In this document: positions 38,699-49,645 of the stretch, piece after piece | Layout of the letters: each line of letters begins with the position of its first letter | How positions within the stretch are numbered: the first letter of the stretch is position 1 | NCBI GenBank assembly: GCA_947683625.1 | Contig: CANTUR010000057.1 | Span: forward strand, 3,160,501-3,224,500 | DNA length: 64,000 nucleotides | From: Mallotus nudiflorus | Taxonomy: Eukaryota; Streptophyta; Magnoliopsida; Malpighiales; Euphorbiaceae | Reading direction: 5' to 3' | The notes under the pieces: generated by a model | Database searches by the model: none | What the model was told of the DNA's origin: nothing | What the model saw: the letters and a program-made list of their open reading frames with translations, nothing else | Program-made: the position numbers and the translations under genes

Positions 38699-40026
38699 CT
38701 AGTGATGTCTTTGTTTCTTCCTTTGCGACTCATCATACAAAGCTTGAGTTCTCTTGTACCTAGCAAACCCTGGTGGTTCTATCTTTTGGATAACAATCCA
38801 AGTTTTATAATCATCATCAATATTCACATCAGCATCCATGTGTATGTTCCGTTCAAGAGCTCTATAAGGCTACAAGCTCCTAATCTTATCTAGAGAATCT
38901 TGTCTTGAAGGAAAACCTTCAAAGTCAGCTAGGACAGTAATAATGAACTGAGGGCCACCATACTGATGGTAAAGGTGAAAAGGGGTAAGAAAGGTAGAGA
39001 AGTGTAGCCCTGGAATAGGAACACAATGATTATATAGCTCAATAGTCATGAACTTCAATCTCCACCAAGGGCAAACCCACATGATCTCAGCATCTAAAAT
39101 CTTCTTTAAATAGTCAACCCATTGGTCCATAGAACATTTGTCCTTCATTTTTAAGGGATGAGATTATAGCTGATGAGGTTGATAAGTCAAAGGATTGAGG
39201 GGTACATTAAGCAAGCTCAGCTTTTCCTGTAACCAAATCTAAAAAAAAGGTACAACAATATTAAAATAAAAGCTCACTAAGTTGAAAACCCAAAAGGGTG
39301 GCTTAGGCAAAAGTTAGGGCAAGCCTGCTAAGCTGAAAACCTGAAAGGGTGGCTTAAGCAAAAATTAAGGCAAAGTAAAATAAATAAAAGTTTTGGTTGC
39401 ATACCTGAAGAAGAAGTAAACTGCCTCAAAAATGGTTATGAGTCTTGAAACTATCTAGCCCAATGATGCTCTCAGCAAGGATAACTAGCATAGGGTTAGC
39501 TCCAAGCTCCACCTATTCGAAAATACTGACAATGCGTGTATTGGCATCACCATGATGAAAAAAACTAGCAAAAATTGAGCATATATGCAAAAAGAAACTG
39601 TTCTAGTCCAAGAAGTAGTGTTCTTGTCCCGAGTCCCACAGATGGTGATTAGAGAAGAAAGATTGATGGCCCCAAAGTTATGTGCATACACGTAAATATC
39701 CTCTAGGGGCAAATTAAAGAATGTAACCAATCTGCCAGGAAATTGGATCTATAAATTAGGAAGGGCTATTATAGCAGTCGAGTCTAATGTGCATCCTAGA
39801 ATAGCAGCAAACTCTTTAATCATTGGATAAAGCTCTTGCCCATTAAACTTGAATACATGGTCCTTGACATCCCGAAAGGTAGCAGCAGCATGTAGGAGAT
39901 TGTTATCGATAGTCAGGTGCTGAAGAGATTTTAGGGATTTGATGTGGAAAGGTTGAAGCTTATTCCAGTCATCACCATGAGACTTCTAAGAAATTTCTTA
40001 ATTGTTTGGAGAGATGCTTGAGTCAT
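38699..40026 (-). pseudogene. Antisense gene 2 of the Tat element, DUF7745-like
   Basis: The minus-strand unit begins with an ATG at 40026, about 42 bp after a TATA box. Exon 1 (40026-39405) encodes NKLQPFHIKSLKSLQHLTID, a 'LLHAAATFRDVKDHVFKF' helix, GQELYPMIKEFAAILGC and, lower down, RIVSIFEQVELGANPMLVIL. A GT/AG intron (39404-39239) follows. Exon 2 (39238-38699) has IWLQEKLSLLNVPLNP, then MDQWVDYLKKILDAEIMWVC, PWW-LKFMT, VPIPGLHFSTF, QYGGPQF, and ends SQRKKQRHH. The pattern (ATF-D--...F-G-EL-P---EF--LL; W---L..I-W--PW..VPL-GL) matches a plant domain I know as DUF7745, common in retroelement-linked hypothetical proteins. A frameshift near 39985 and two or three stops make this copy a pseudogene. 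Function unknown. Confidence 0.75.
39239..39404 (-). other. Intron of antisense gene 2
   Basis: On the minus strand the donor is CAG|gtatgc and the acceptor follows a poly-pyrimidine tract (…ttttttttag|ATTTGG). The intron carries two copies of the tandem motif also found at 38298-38465. Removing it joins two coding segments of one domain. Confidence 0.65.
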
Positions 40027-40067
40027 GATGAGGGTGTAGAGAATGAAGGAGAATGCCCCTTATATGG

Positions 40068-40076
40068 TTTTATATA
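40068..40076 (-). promoter_or_regulatory. TATA box for antisense gene 2
   Basis: TATATAAAA on the minus strand lies 42 bases upstream of the ATG at 40026, with a CT-rich leader (cttcattctctacaccctcatc) between. This spacing fits a plant core promoter and suggests the antisense unit was transcribed on its own, not from an LTR. Confidence 0.6.
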
Positions 40077-40342
40077 GGGAAAGAAGATGAGTTTATGTGG
40101 GAAAAGAATTCTTTGAAAAGGATTAATGGATAATTAAAAAGGATAATGTTCATTAACTATCTTTTTTTTAATTAGTTATTTATTAAGGATTAAAAAAAAG
40201 AGGAAAAAAAATTCATTAAGATGCAAACATTGTTTCAGTTCTATCTAACAGTGTTCGAGATAGTGCAGGAATAAAAATAGCAGTACAATAGAGAATAGTC
40301 AGATACAGACACGCAGAAAGTCAGGAATACAAAAACTTTAAA

Positions 40343-42425
40343 TCACTCATCTCGAGCTCTAGTATCAGGCCATGGGCTCCATCCTCTGGTAGGGTCATCA
40401 TTAAGATAAGTGTTTGGAGGTCTGGTAAATGAAGTCCCAACGTTGTACGAATCAAAGCCCAAGTCTACAAGCTGCTAACGAAGCATCTCGTTCTCCCACT
40501 CTAGACCATTGGAATAGCTTTGCATACATAGAAAACATCAAATCATATGCATTTCATGCATAGCATGCATACATTTTGCATTTTCTCAGTATAGACACTT
40601 ACCTGCCAACTGTCTATAACCTGCATCGTAAATAATCTCTGAGACGAGGCAAGTCCGTATAGATACTCTGCCTATGTCCGAGGAACCTATTTGTAAAATT
40701 TTTACTAATATCAATGTCAAGTGTACATATCCATATAAGAAATAAATCAAACATACTCACATAAGAAGCATCTGGCAGACAAAATCTAGGAAGCTAAGCA
40801 TCACTGAATTGCATTTGTTGCTCAACTAGAGCCTGAACAATAGGAGCCCGGTAGAACATAGACTTGTATGGAAGAGAGACATCACCAAGCGTAGCACCGA
40901 CAAAGGCCCTATCACGGCTAGTCCTATCATGGTGAGGACTAGGCCTAGACTCAAATCACTCAGTCTCAGGGCCGGTCTCAGGATCAGGAATAGTCTAAGT
41001 CTCTTGAACAGTCTCAGTCTCAACCTTCTCTGCTTCAATAGCAAGAGAGCAGATTTCCTCAAAGTGAAAAAAAAGAGTTATTCATAAATTCTAGAAAGAT
41101 AATTGAAACTATTAGGGTATACCTCAACATCACCAATGGGAATCTACTCTAAAAGGTTCTCCTAGATATATTATAGATAATGGTGGGATCACTCAAGCAA
41201 AGTCGAAGCATCATGCCCCTGCAGTGTGTCCCTCAGCTCTGATCCAGCAAGATCATAACTCCATAGCATAAAAGCAGGAATATTAAAAGGGACAAGTAGC
41301 CTAGTAGGTCCTGCAAACCAGCGATATACTCACTCTCCAAGATACCACAACTTGTAACCATATCCAGGAAGTAGAATCCTCAGTGTCTCTAGCCTCGCTG
41401 CACCAGCTATGAAGTCATATCGTTGGAAATCATCGGCACCTTCCAACCAACCAGGATCAACCTACAGATTTTCATTTTCAGTAGCTAAATTAAGTTTCAC
41501 TAACTAATAGTAATTATTTTATTATTTTTCTTACCAAGTTCCATTCTAGAGTGTTTAGATGGTCACGGTATGTCTGAAGTGTGTTCCTAATACTGGCAAG
41601 GCGAGATGAACCCCATCTCTGCATTAAAGACAGACTCCTATTTAGGCTAACAGCACCAAAACCTTGAACCAACCCAATCTCAATACTCCAGACCTGAGAA
41701 AGAAAAAGAGTTAGTAAAATCAGAAGAGGGATTAGGAAATATGCAAAATTAAAGGCAAATAAGAACATACATGTAATGCATGCCAAAAGCCATACATGGT
41801 CACTGCACCTCTGCAAACAGTGTTGAGTATGTAGTAGAGATAAGAAAGTGCTGCAGATCCCCAATCAACAGTAACGACCTAGTCTAAGTCATGCATGGGG
41901 CCCAAAAGAGCAATGCTCACCTCATGACCAGTCTCACAGAAAAGAGTAGTGCCTAGCAAGATGAGGAGGAAACATCTCGCCTTATGAGCAATCTTGTGAG
42001 GAGTAGTAGTGGGTAGACGTCTGAAGCCCGCAATCAGAGAGGAAAGAACTACGTTCTTACAATTCTTCCACATTGGAACAAATCCAATCAAATCATGCAT
42101 AAACTGACTCCTTCTCCCCTCAGAAAGGTTACAGTAGCAGATGTCAAAGGGTACAGGAGTCCCTCTAAATGCGATACTAATAATAGCAGAGAAACTCATA
42201 GGTGTTATCTTTAACTCGCCTAGACGGGTATGGAAGGTATGAGTGGTGTTCATCCACCTCTCAATTAGTGCAAATAAGGAATAATGATATGATCTACCTC
42301 GAGCAGTCGGGAGAGCAGCAATGAAATGTTTGAAGCTAGAGGCCTAGATGATCTGCATCATATTCTCTAGCAAACAATGGAACAACTCTTGAGCCAAGTG
42401 GAAGCATCGCTCGAATTTCAATGGT
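40343..42425 (-). pseudogene. Antisense gene 1 of the Tat element, plant mobile domain
   Basis: Exon A (about 42425-41771) reads KPLKFERCFHLAQ, HFIAALPTARGRSYHYSLFA, LIERWMNTTHTFHTRLGELK (the family signature ..RW...THTFH...GE.T.T), then ARCFLLILLGTTLF, GPMHDLD and VDWGSAALSYLYYILNTVCR. These are the hallmarks of the plant mobile domain (PF10536: YLLYLLG-LF, DW-GSA-LA-LY--LC). A GT/AG intron leads to exon B (41693-41535, LMQRWGSSRLASIRNT). Exon C is 41461-41123 (VDPGWLEGADDFQRYDFIAG, LWYLGE-VYRWF-GP) and exon D 41057-40761; smaller exons follow to about 40343. Six or more stops, mostly Trp or Gln positions, disable it. In the host, PMD proteins (MAIN, MAIL1) act in silencing and genome stability; a role in this element is unknown. 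Confidence 0.8.
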
Positions 42426-42509
42426 TTCTAAATAAAATTTAGAAAACCAAAATCATTCTCTACATTGCTTTTATCTATTAATGTATTTGTTCATTTATGT
42501 GTAAAATAA

Positions 42510-42515
42510 ATAATG

Positions 42516-42541
<26 letters not shown>
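42510..42541. repeat. (AAT)n microsatellite
   Basis: About ten AAT units lie just upstream (on the + strand) of the 20-bp minisatellite. Confidence 0.95.
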
Positions 42542-42544
<3 letters not shown>

Positions 42545-42546
<2 letters not shown>

Positions 42547-42735
42547 TTTGAAAATTGGATTGCAGATTGGAAAACTAGAATTTTGATCGAAATTATGGAT
42601 TTCTGATCGAAAATTCGTAATGTCGATTGGAATTATGGATTTCTGATCAAAAATCCACAATTCTGACCAGAATTCTAGATTTTCGATTGGAAATCCAGTT
42701 TTTTGGTCGGCAATCTAAAAAATCGATTGGTCATG
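42545..42735. repeat. 20-bp minisatellite, about nine units
   Basis: On the minus strand the array reads as 20-bp units such as gatcagaaatccataatttc, aatcgacattacgaattttc and ggtcagaattgtggattttt. Each unit has a GATC-AGAA core and a purine/pyrimidine alternation. The same unit type forms the centre of the inverted repeat in the solo LTR at 9215-9305. Confidence 0.8.
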
Positions 42736-43620
42736 CATGCAATTCCGATGGCTCCCAACTATTTTTCAATGTTTAATTTGAATTTTTTCTTACATATCCC
42801 AGTTATTTTTTAAATTTAATTTAGTTAGCATGCATTTAAATTTTACACTATAAAATTTAATCAGTACAATTATTTATTTGAATTAATCTTGCAGAATGAA
42901 GCAAAAGGGACAAAAAAAATACCTCATTGCCAGTCTGTGAAGACCTGTGAAGATTTAAACGGGTCAAAGGATGATACCACCTTCTCGTAGTCCAAGTTTA
43001 TTCTGTGAAAAACGTGGACTCAAAATAATTGGATCTGCTTGCATGGCTACTCTCCTACGTGGCCCAAGTTATAGGTGGACCATCAGATCAAATGGATGGA
43101 AAATCGAATGACAAATGGTCAAGAAATCAAGAAAAGAAAAATCAAAATCAATTGGAAAAAAAAAAAGAAAACAATAGGAAAAGAATAAGAAGTGATCGAC
43201 AAAAGGAATGGGAAGGATATATAAAATCAAAAATATCCATTTTAATCCTTCTAATTTACTTACATTTTTATCTATCATTTCTTTCTTGCAATTTGGTATA
43301 TAATTGCATTTGAATTAGGAACATGTTCCTAATTAAATCATGACATTCATCAAATTAATAATTCATTGAATTATTAAAACTGCATAATCAATATGTGATT
43401 CTAAATTTTTTTTCAAGTACAGAATACAGAACAAGATTATAGAATTATTATTTTTATTTTTTTGCATTTTACATGCATCAATTCAATCAAAGGATTCATA
43501 TTGCTGCACAGTAGCTATGATATGAATTTTAAATTATTACGTTATGTGCTGCACCGTAGTCATAACTTTCATTATGTTATCTCCTGCATAGCAGTTATGA
43601 CATAAACTTTCAATTTCATT
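42736..43620 (+). other. Tat element 3' non-coding region
   Basis: No coding domain recognised. The overlapping short open frames on both strands (43029-43313 and 43069-43278) are low-complexity and lack homology that I can see. Confidence 0.5.
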
Positions 43621-43624
43621 AGTG

Positions 43625-44097
43625 TTAGACGTTCTATGGGAATGATAGCAGATTTTTAATTCAACATCACTAGACGTCCCACAAGGAATATAGTGTATAT
43701 CATTAGACGTCCCATATGGAATATAAAAAAATTCATTAGTACTAGACGTTCCATAAAAACTATAGCAAGTTTTCAATTCAACATCACTAGATGTCCCATA
43801 GGGAATATAGTGTACATCTTTAGACATCCTATAGGGAATATAACGAAATTCATCATTGCTAGACATTCCATAGGAACTATAGCAAATTTTCAATTCAACA
43901 TCACTAGACGTCCCACAAGGAATATAGTGTACATCGTTAGACATCCCACAGGGAATATAATGAAATTCATCATTATTAGACGTTCCACAGGAACTATAGC
44001 AAGTTTTCAATTTCTCATCGCTAAACATCCCACAGGGAATATAGTGAAACTCATTTGCACAAAGTCCACTAGATGTTCAACAGGAAATATAGTGAGA
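43625..44097. repeat. 117-bp higher-order tandem repeat before the 3' LTR
   Basis: The phrase catcactagacgtccca recurs at 43665, 43782, 43899 and, degenerate, at 44016: exactly 117 bp apart each time. Each unit holds three related sub-repeats of the form tagacRtYccaYaRggaa-tata. Because 117 is a multiple of three, both strands stay open for 140-160 codons; these frames are a by-product of the repeat, not genes. Confidence 0.92.
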
Positions 44098-44234
44098 CTT
44101 GTCAAACATTACACCTAGTTCAGCAATTTGGGCATCAATCTATCATTTAGGATACAATCAAGTTTCCTAATTTCTTTCTTTCAAAATTATGTGCTTCTAT
44201 TGCTTTGCTGCAATTTGTCAAGCAAACAGCAATA

Positions 44235-44243
44235 AAGGGGGGC
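44235..44243 (+). other. Polypurine tract of the Tat element
   Basis: AAAGGGGGG lies five bases before the 3' LTR start (TGTAAGCACCC at 44248), the expected site for second-strand priming. Confidence 0.85.
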
Positions 44244-44247
44244 AACT

Positions 44248-46388
44248 GTAAGCACCCAATTTCGAGATGCAATTGTGCACAATTGCGACGTAAGCCCCTA
44301 TGATGAAATTCATTCAAAAATTGAACTTGGTTGTCGATTTTCTAGACTTTAGGGACTAAATTGCAATATTTTTTAGGATTTAATTACAAAGAAGTCAATT
44401 TTTCAGGGGTCTTCTAGTAATTAAAAGTTAAAAAAAATATAATAATAATAATAACAACAACAATAACAACAACAACAACAACAACAATAATAATAATAAT
44501 AATAATAATTTTTAGGGTCGGCATTGCACAATGCCGACATATAACAAGTCCTGTTTTTTTCAATTTTTTATGTATTTTTTTCATTTTTTCATCTATTTTT
44601 TAGTGTTTTGATTAGTTAAAACTTGAATTTTATTATTATTTTTATCTAAAAAAGATTTTGACATATTCAAAACATGTAAATAACTTTTAAAAATCAAATT
44701 CTTATTAGTCTGTTTTAAGGAGATAATTTTGTTCCTCTAAAGAGGAAGTCAGTACGCACAGACTCTGCTTTAAAAAGCAAAGAGTCTATGTGCATGGGAG
44801 AGGATTTTTTTAGGACTCACAGATAGATAAAGAGCTTTTTACACACAGAGACTGAGAGAAAAAACCTAGAAACTTTAAAAATTTAGACGTCAAAAATACC
44901 TCGCACACACCCTTGTCTTTCAAAAAATGATAATTTTGGATACTGTCAGTGTCTTTGAAAGCAATAAAATCCTAGTCCATAATCAAAAATACTTCAATTT
45001 CAATGGTGAAAATTCTAGTCTAAAAGGCTAAAAAGGGCATTTGCACAGCATCTATGATCATCACGGTGTTTTTTTCTTTCCTTAATGATTTTTATTTTAT
45101 TTTTTGTTATTGATTTGAGTATTAAATTTCACTAATCTAATTTTTTTGTGTTTTTTTTTGTTTTGATGTTCGATTGTGGATTGAGGAGGATACTGCTTGT
45201 GTTCAAATAAACAGAAGATCCATGGAATGCCATGAAATAATCTGTATTATTTTTCAGTAGATATTAGGGTTTTAATTTTTATTTTGTATTTATATGTTCT
45301 GTGTATTTATTTTAATTCATGGGTGTATAATTGTTTACTTCTAGTTTTTGTATGTAGTTTGTAATAGCCCCAGTAGTGGGAATAGTGATAGATTTAATTT
45401 TCTGTGTTTAAAATTAATTAGTAATTAGGTTTAATCTGGGAAAACCCCAAATTAAAATCAATGGTGGCAGTAGCTTAAATTAGGGTTTGCTTGTAATTAA
45501 TTTAGGGTTTCTAGAAAATCACTATAATGTTTGTTTGATCCATTTTTTCTGTTTTATTTGTTTTGGACTTGTTTTTTTATGTTCTTTATCCTTTTGGGCC
45601 CCAAGCCCACGTCTAGGTCTAACTCACTTAGTAAATAGGCTTAAAAAATGATTTAGGACTTTAAATAATTAAAATTAATTTAGACCCATTAGGTTAATTA
45701 GATTTTAAATCCACTTAGTTAATTAAAACTTGTTTAGACTTAGCTCAGCCCACTTAATTTCATTTCTTTTAAAATGAATAGACCTAGGCCCACATTTCAC
45801 TAAAAACAAAACCAAGTTAGACTTTAGCCCATTAATTTAACTTTCCTTATAAATTAAATGGACTTAAACCCATTTTCTAGACAAAGTAAAAGAAATAGAT
45901 CTAGGCTCACTAATTAATAAAAATGTAGGCCCACCTTTAGTCCATTTCTCACTTGTAAATAAAAAATGTAAATCTAGCTAACTTTTTAAAATTAACATAG
46001 TTTAGACTTAGGGAAAACGTGATCTTTAGTGCATTTTTTATGTGTAATTTTATTGACTAGATGCCTAGGGTTAAATTGATGTCAAATACGGTTTAAATAA
46101 AATTGCATGTAATTAGAGGATGAAATAATCATTTATAAAATTATTCTAAATGAACACGAGACTAAGAGAAGTTAGTATTCCGTTCCTAGAATCTTCTGGT
46201 TGTATTGCTAACTTTCTTTTAAAGAATCGAGTACCACCAATCAAATTGTCCCAGTTATTACTCTGGGTGGCAACTCCGCTTCTCCACGCTATGACTTGTG
46301 ACATAGTAGTGTGTTCCCAAAAGACTTGAGCCTAAACAGTGTCACGATTGTTAAAATCTTAGACGTACACTAAACCCCGCCATCTACA
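44248..46388 (+). repeat. Tat element 3' LTR
   Basis: The LTR runs from TGTAAGCACCCAATTTCGAG to CCCCGCCATCTACA. Both ends match the solo LTR at 7232-9509. It contains an AAT/AAC microsatellite (44438-44509), a perfect 10-bp-arm hairpin (44517-44538) and, near its end, a 'tgtcccagttattactctgg' block shared with the 5' LTR (about 30437). Length 2141 bp. Confidence 0.92.
44517..44538. repeat. Perfect hairpin in the 3' LTR
   Basis: Arms gtcggcattg and caatgccgac are exact reverse complements separated by two bases. In the 5' LTR only the right arm and four bases of the left survive, next to the microsatellite. Confidence 0.9.
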
Positions 46389-47682
46389 CACATGATTTTA
46401 TTTTTTATTTTATCATTATTTTTTAAAAATCAAATTATGTGATCAAAAAATCATTTTAAAATTCAACAATGATTTATCATATAAAAAGTATTAATAAATT
46501 CAACGAATAGAGGTAAAATCAATTTACATGTAATTTAGATAAAATATATCCCAACAAATACTTTAATTAAATTATAATGCAAAAAGTCCATTTAATTAAA
46601 AAAACATATAGCACTTATTTTTCTATTATTAATATGTTCTAACACTTGTCTTAAAAATTAAAATTACAACAATTTTTTATATGATGAATTTTCATTAAAT
46701 TTTTATAATATATGGTTTTAATCAGGTAATCTGATTTTTATATTATTTTTTAGAAACATTATGATAAGAAAAATAAAAAAAATGTGTATGATATTAAAAA
46801 TTGTTCATAAAAAGTGAAATAAAAAACAAAAAATGAAAAAAGATTGCAATTCTTTATAATTGGTGCAAGTTTTATAATTGACCAAACAATTTAAAAAATA
46901 AAGAATTCTTATAAAAAAATAATTGACTATGCTAATTTTTTTAATGCAAAAAAATGATGTAAGTTCAAGTACCAGTAGTTTTATATTAAACAGTACATTT
47001 AGATTAAAAAAATAGAAAGAGTATAATTTAGGAATAGTAATTAATGAAAAAATAAACATTCTAAACAAAAGGATACTTATGTAATCTAAAATTTCAAAAA
47101 ATTAAAGGAGTGCAAAAAATAAATGGATGGAGGAAAAAAATCTCCACTTTTTTTTTCCTTTTGTTTCCTTTTACTTGATAAAACATGGAAAACGCCAATG
47201 TCAACTTCTAACATGATTAATGAAGAAAACAATTAAATCTTGGAATTTGACATTGATTATATAGAGCATTTATATACGACAAAGCTCTATTTTAGTTCTG
47301 CAATTATTTTGTATTTGGTGACAAATTGGGCCACCAAATTAAGGTTATCAAAAACGTTTCCTTGCTACGGAGATTTTCGCGCTCTTGTTGAGAGAATGTT
47401 ATTATTCAGCTTATTTTAAAATATTTTAATTCATCCTAGTGTATGCTTAATTATTTAGAGAACTTTATAGTTCTTATAATCTTATCTGAATTGACATAAA
47501 TTAGTTAGAGTTTAGTGCACTTTAAATATTAGTGATTTAGACCACAAAAAAAAAAAAAAAAAGCTATTTATCATTGAGGTAAAAGTTTAGTGTTCATCTC
47601 TTTTCAAAGACATTATGCGATATAAAGTTTAAATCTTACCATCATTAAGAGGGCATTTAGATTACTTTTTGAGGTAGTTGAT
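46389..47682. other. AT-rich intergenic DNA
   Basis: No gene or clear repeat. The open frame on the minus strand at 46805-47068 is low-complexity (Phe/Tyr/Asn rich) and not credible as a gene. Confidence 0.5.
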
Positions 47683-48027
47683 TATCACGACCCAAACTCA
47701 AAGGGCACGTGACCGGCACTAGGGAATGGAAAAGTGAGAAGCTTCCAAAATCCGTAGTAAGCCTTAAAAAAAATTTCACAATAAAATTAAATCAATTTAA
47801 AATTCTAACAAAAATCATGCAAAGTTTCCTCAATATCGAAAACAAACCCAAAACTTGTAAATCAAGAAATGCACTTCCAAAATATTCCTCCATCAATACT
47901 ATATCCCAACAACTCCAGTAATCCATCACAAATATCACTCTCCAATACAAAATGTATGCTCAGCACATTTATCAACATAATAATACATAAATCCAATTTT
48001 AAGCTAATCAAATGCAAATACATTTAT

Positions 48028-49050
48028 GATGGTTGTCCTTATGCAATGGTGTTGTGGTCTGCCATTGGTCATTTTTTTGGTTTAAAGTTTTAGCTTCATC
48101 ATGCTTCACCTCTTTTGCTTTTTAATTGTATATGTGATGTTCACTTAAGCACTCAAATTAAGTCACTTTTCATTACTGCAATGGTTTCAGTTTTTTGTCT
48201 ATCTGGGATGCTAAAAACAAAGCTATCTTTGATAATGATTTGGTTTCAATTTTTCAATCCATTCGCTCAGTTTTAAGACTAGTACGTGAGTGTGATACTT
48301 TCAAAATTGGTTCAGTCAGTGGCTCACAATCTGAACTGCTTGCATTGCATCAACTAGGTATTTCTTCCATTCCTCAAATTGCTCCCTCTATTGTTACGGT
48401 TCATTGGCAATTGCCCTTATTTGGTGTTTTGAAAGTTAATATCGATGGTTCTAGTTTGTGGTCACCTGGCAAGCTTGGTGGAGGTGGCATTTTCAAAAAT
48501 AGCCTTGGTTTGGTTAAAGGTTGTTTTGCTATTCCATTAGGTAGCGGATTTGCTTTTAAGGCAAAACTTAGCTCGGCTATTTATGCCATTGATAAAGCAT
48601 GAGATTTGGATTGGCATGATCTTTGGCTTAAAAGTGATTCTTCTTATGTGGTTCATCTTTTTTTATCTTCTTTAATTAATGTCCCTTGGCATTTTCTTAA
48701 GGATTGGTCCAAACATCTTTATTAGGTTTCTCTTATGCGTTTTCATGTCTCTCACATTTTTAGGGAAGGAAATATGGATATCGATCGTTTGGCTCATGAA
48801 GGCACTTCTATTGATAAGGGAAGATGGTGGCATAATGCTTCTATTTTTTGTAATGGTTTCTTATCTTATGGCTTTGATCATGAGCAGTATAGATTTTGTT
48901 AATTCTTCATATTAGTTTTGTTTTATTTTTAGCTTTTAATAATATTTTTGGAGATTTCTTGTGATGAAGGGTGCTAAAAGGGTGTCAGCCTAGCTAAGAT
49001 GCTTTGGTGCACCTCTAAAGCTTTCTCTAAGCTTTATTCAAAAAAAGATA
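48028..49050 (+). mobile_element. 5'-truncated L1-like LINE, 3' end only
   Basis: The insert is flanked by an exact 13-bp duplication, caaatacatttat (48015-48027 and 49051-49063), and ends in an A-rich tail (tcaaaaaaagata). It starts inside the zinc-finger region that follows RT (YAMVLWSAIGHFFGL) and keeps only the RNase H and 3' UTR. The 3' end (ggtgtcagcctagctaagat) resembles the end of the larger LINE at 53711-58418, so both belong to one broad family. Target-primed reverse transcription explains truncation, tail and duplication. Confidence 0.92.
48195..48915 (+). pseudogene. LINE RNase H domain
   Basis: The frame holds a linker (SIWDAKNKAIFDNDL), then WQLPLFGVLKVNIDGSSLWS with the first catalytic Asp. 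GGGGIFKNSLGLVKGCFAI follows, then a KAKLSSAIYAIDKA helix where Glu is expected but Ser/Ala occur. The next Asp is in LKSDSSYVVHLF after a TGA at 48600, and the last is in VSHIFREGNMDIDRLAHEG, which reads in a second frame. This is the RVT_3-type RNase H of plant L1 elements, about 130 residues when complete. A stop and frameshift disable it. Confidence 0.85.
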
Positions 49051-49645
49051 CAAATACATTTATCAAATGTTCAATTACTATTGCGAATATAAACAATAAA
49101 TATTAACATGACATACATAAAGTAGTCGGGGAAGAATAAGTTTGGTGCATACAAGTGTAACTAACTGTAGAGACCGAGATCTTGGAAAAAATAATTAAGG
49201 GGAGTCATACCTCACTGAGTAAGGTAAAATAAGGAAATGCATTTTGTTTTAAAATCCTTCTTTATTAAAAGATTTTATGGAAATATAATAAAATATATAT
49301 AACTTATATTTAAAACCATTATTTTTCCAAAATCATCTTTATAAATCTTAAAGAGTATCATAAACTCTCATAATACCTTTGAAATAGAAATAACATTTCA
49401 TTAAAATATTCTTTTAAGTGGAAAATCATGGTATAACCCTAAACCACAAATTTAGTAGCCACTTGGCTCTCTTTATCCAAATGATTGTCGGTTTCCAAAA
49501 GCTAAGCATCCACCGAGCTACCAGTCGTAATCAGTCACTTATTCTAATACTTACCGGTGGTTCCTGTAACCTCAAACACTATGCCTCACTTGCCATTAGG
49601 CTTTCTTGAGTCCAAATAATATTTCTCTTTTCCAATTAGGCAGTG

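Noticed and set aside
43640..44100. CRISPR-like array of regular repeats
   Set aside because: Plant nuclear DNA; units are contiguous diverged tandem repeats without unique spacers.
43537..44118. 163- and 141-codon repetitive frames on opposite strands
   Set aside because: Both are by-products of the 117-bp tandem repeat, whose length is a multiple of three; not genes.
46805..47068. 87-codon Phe/Tyr-rich minus-strand frame
   Set aside because: AT-rich low-complexity sequence between elements, no domain.
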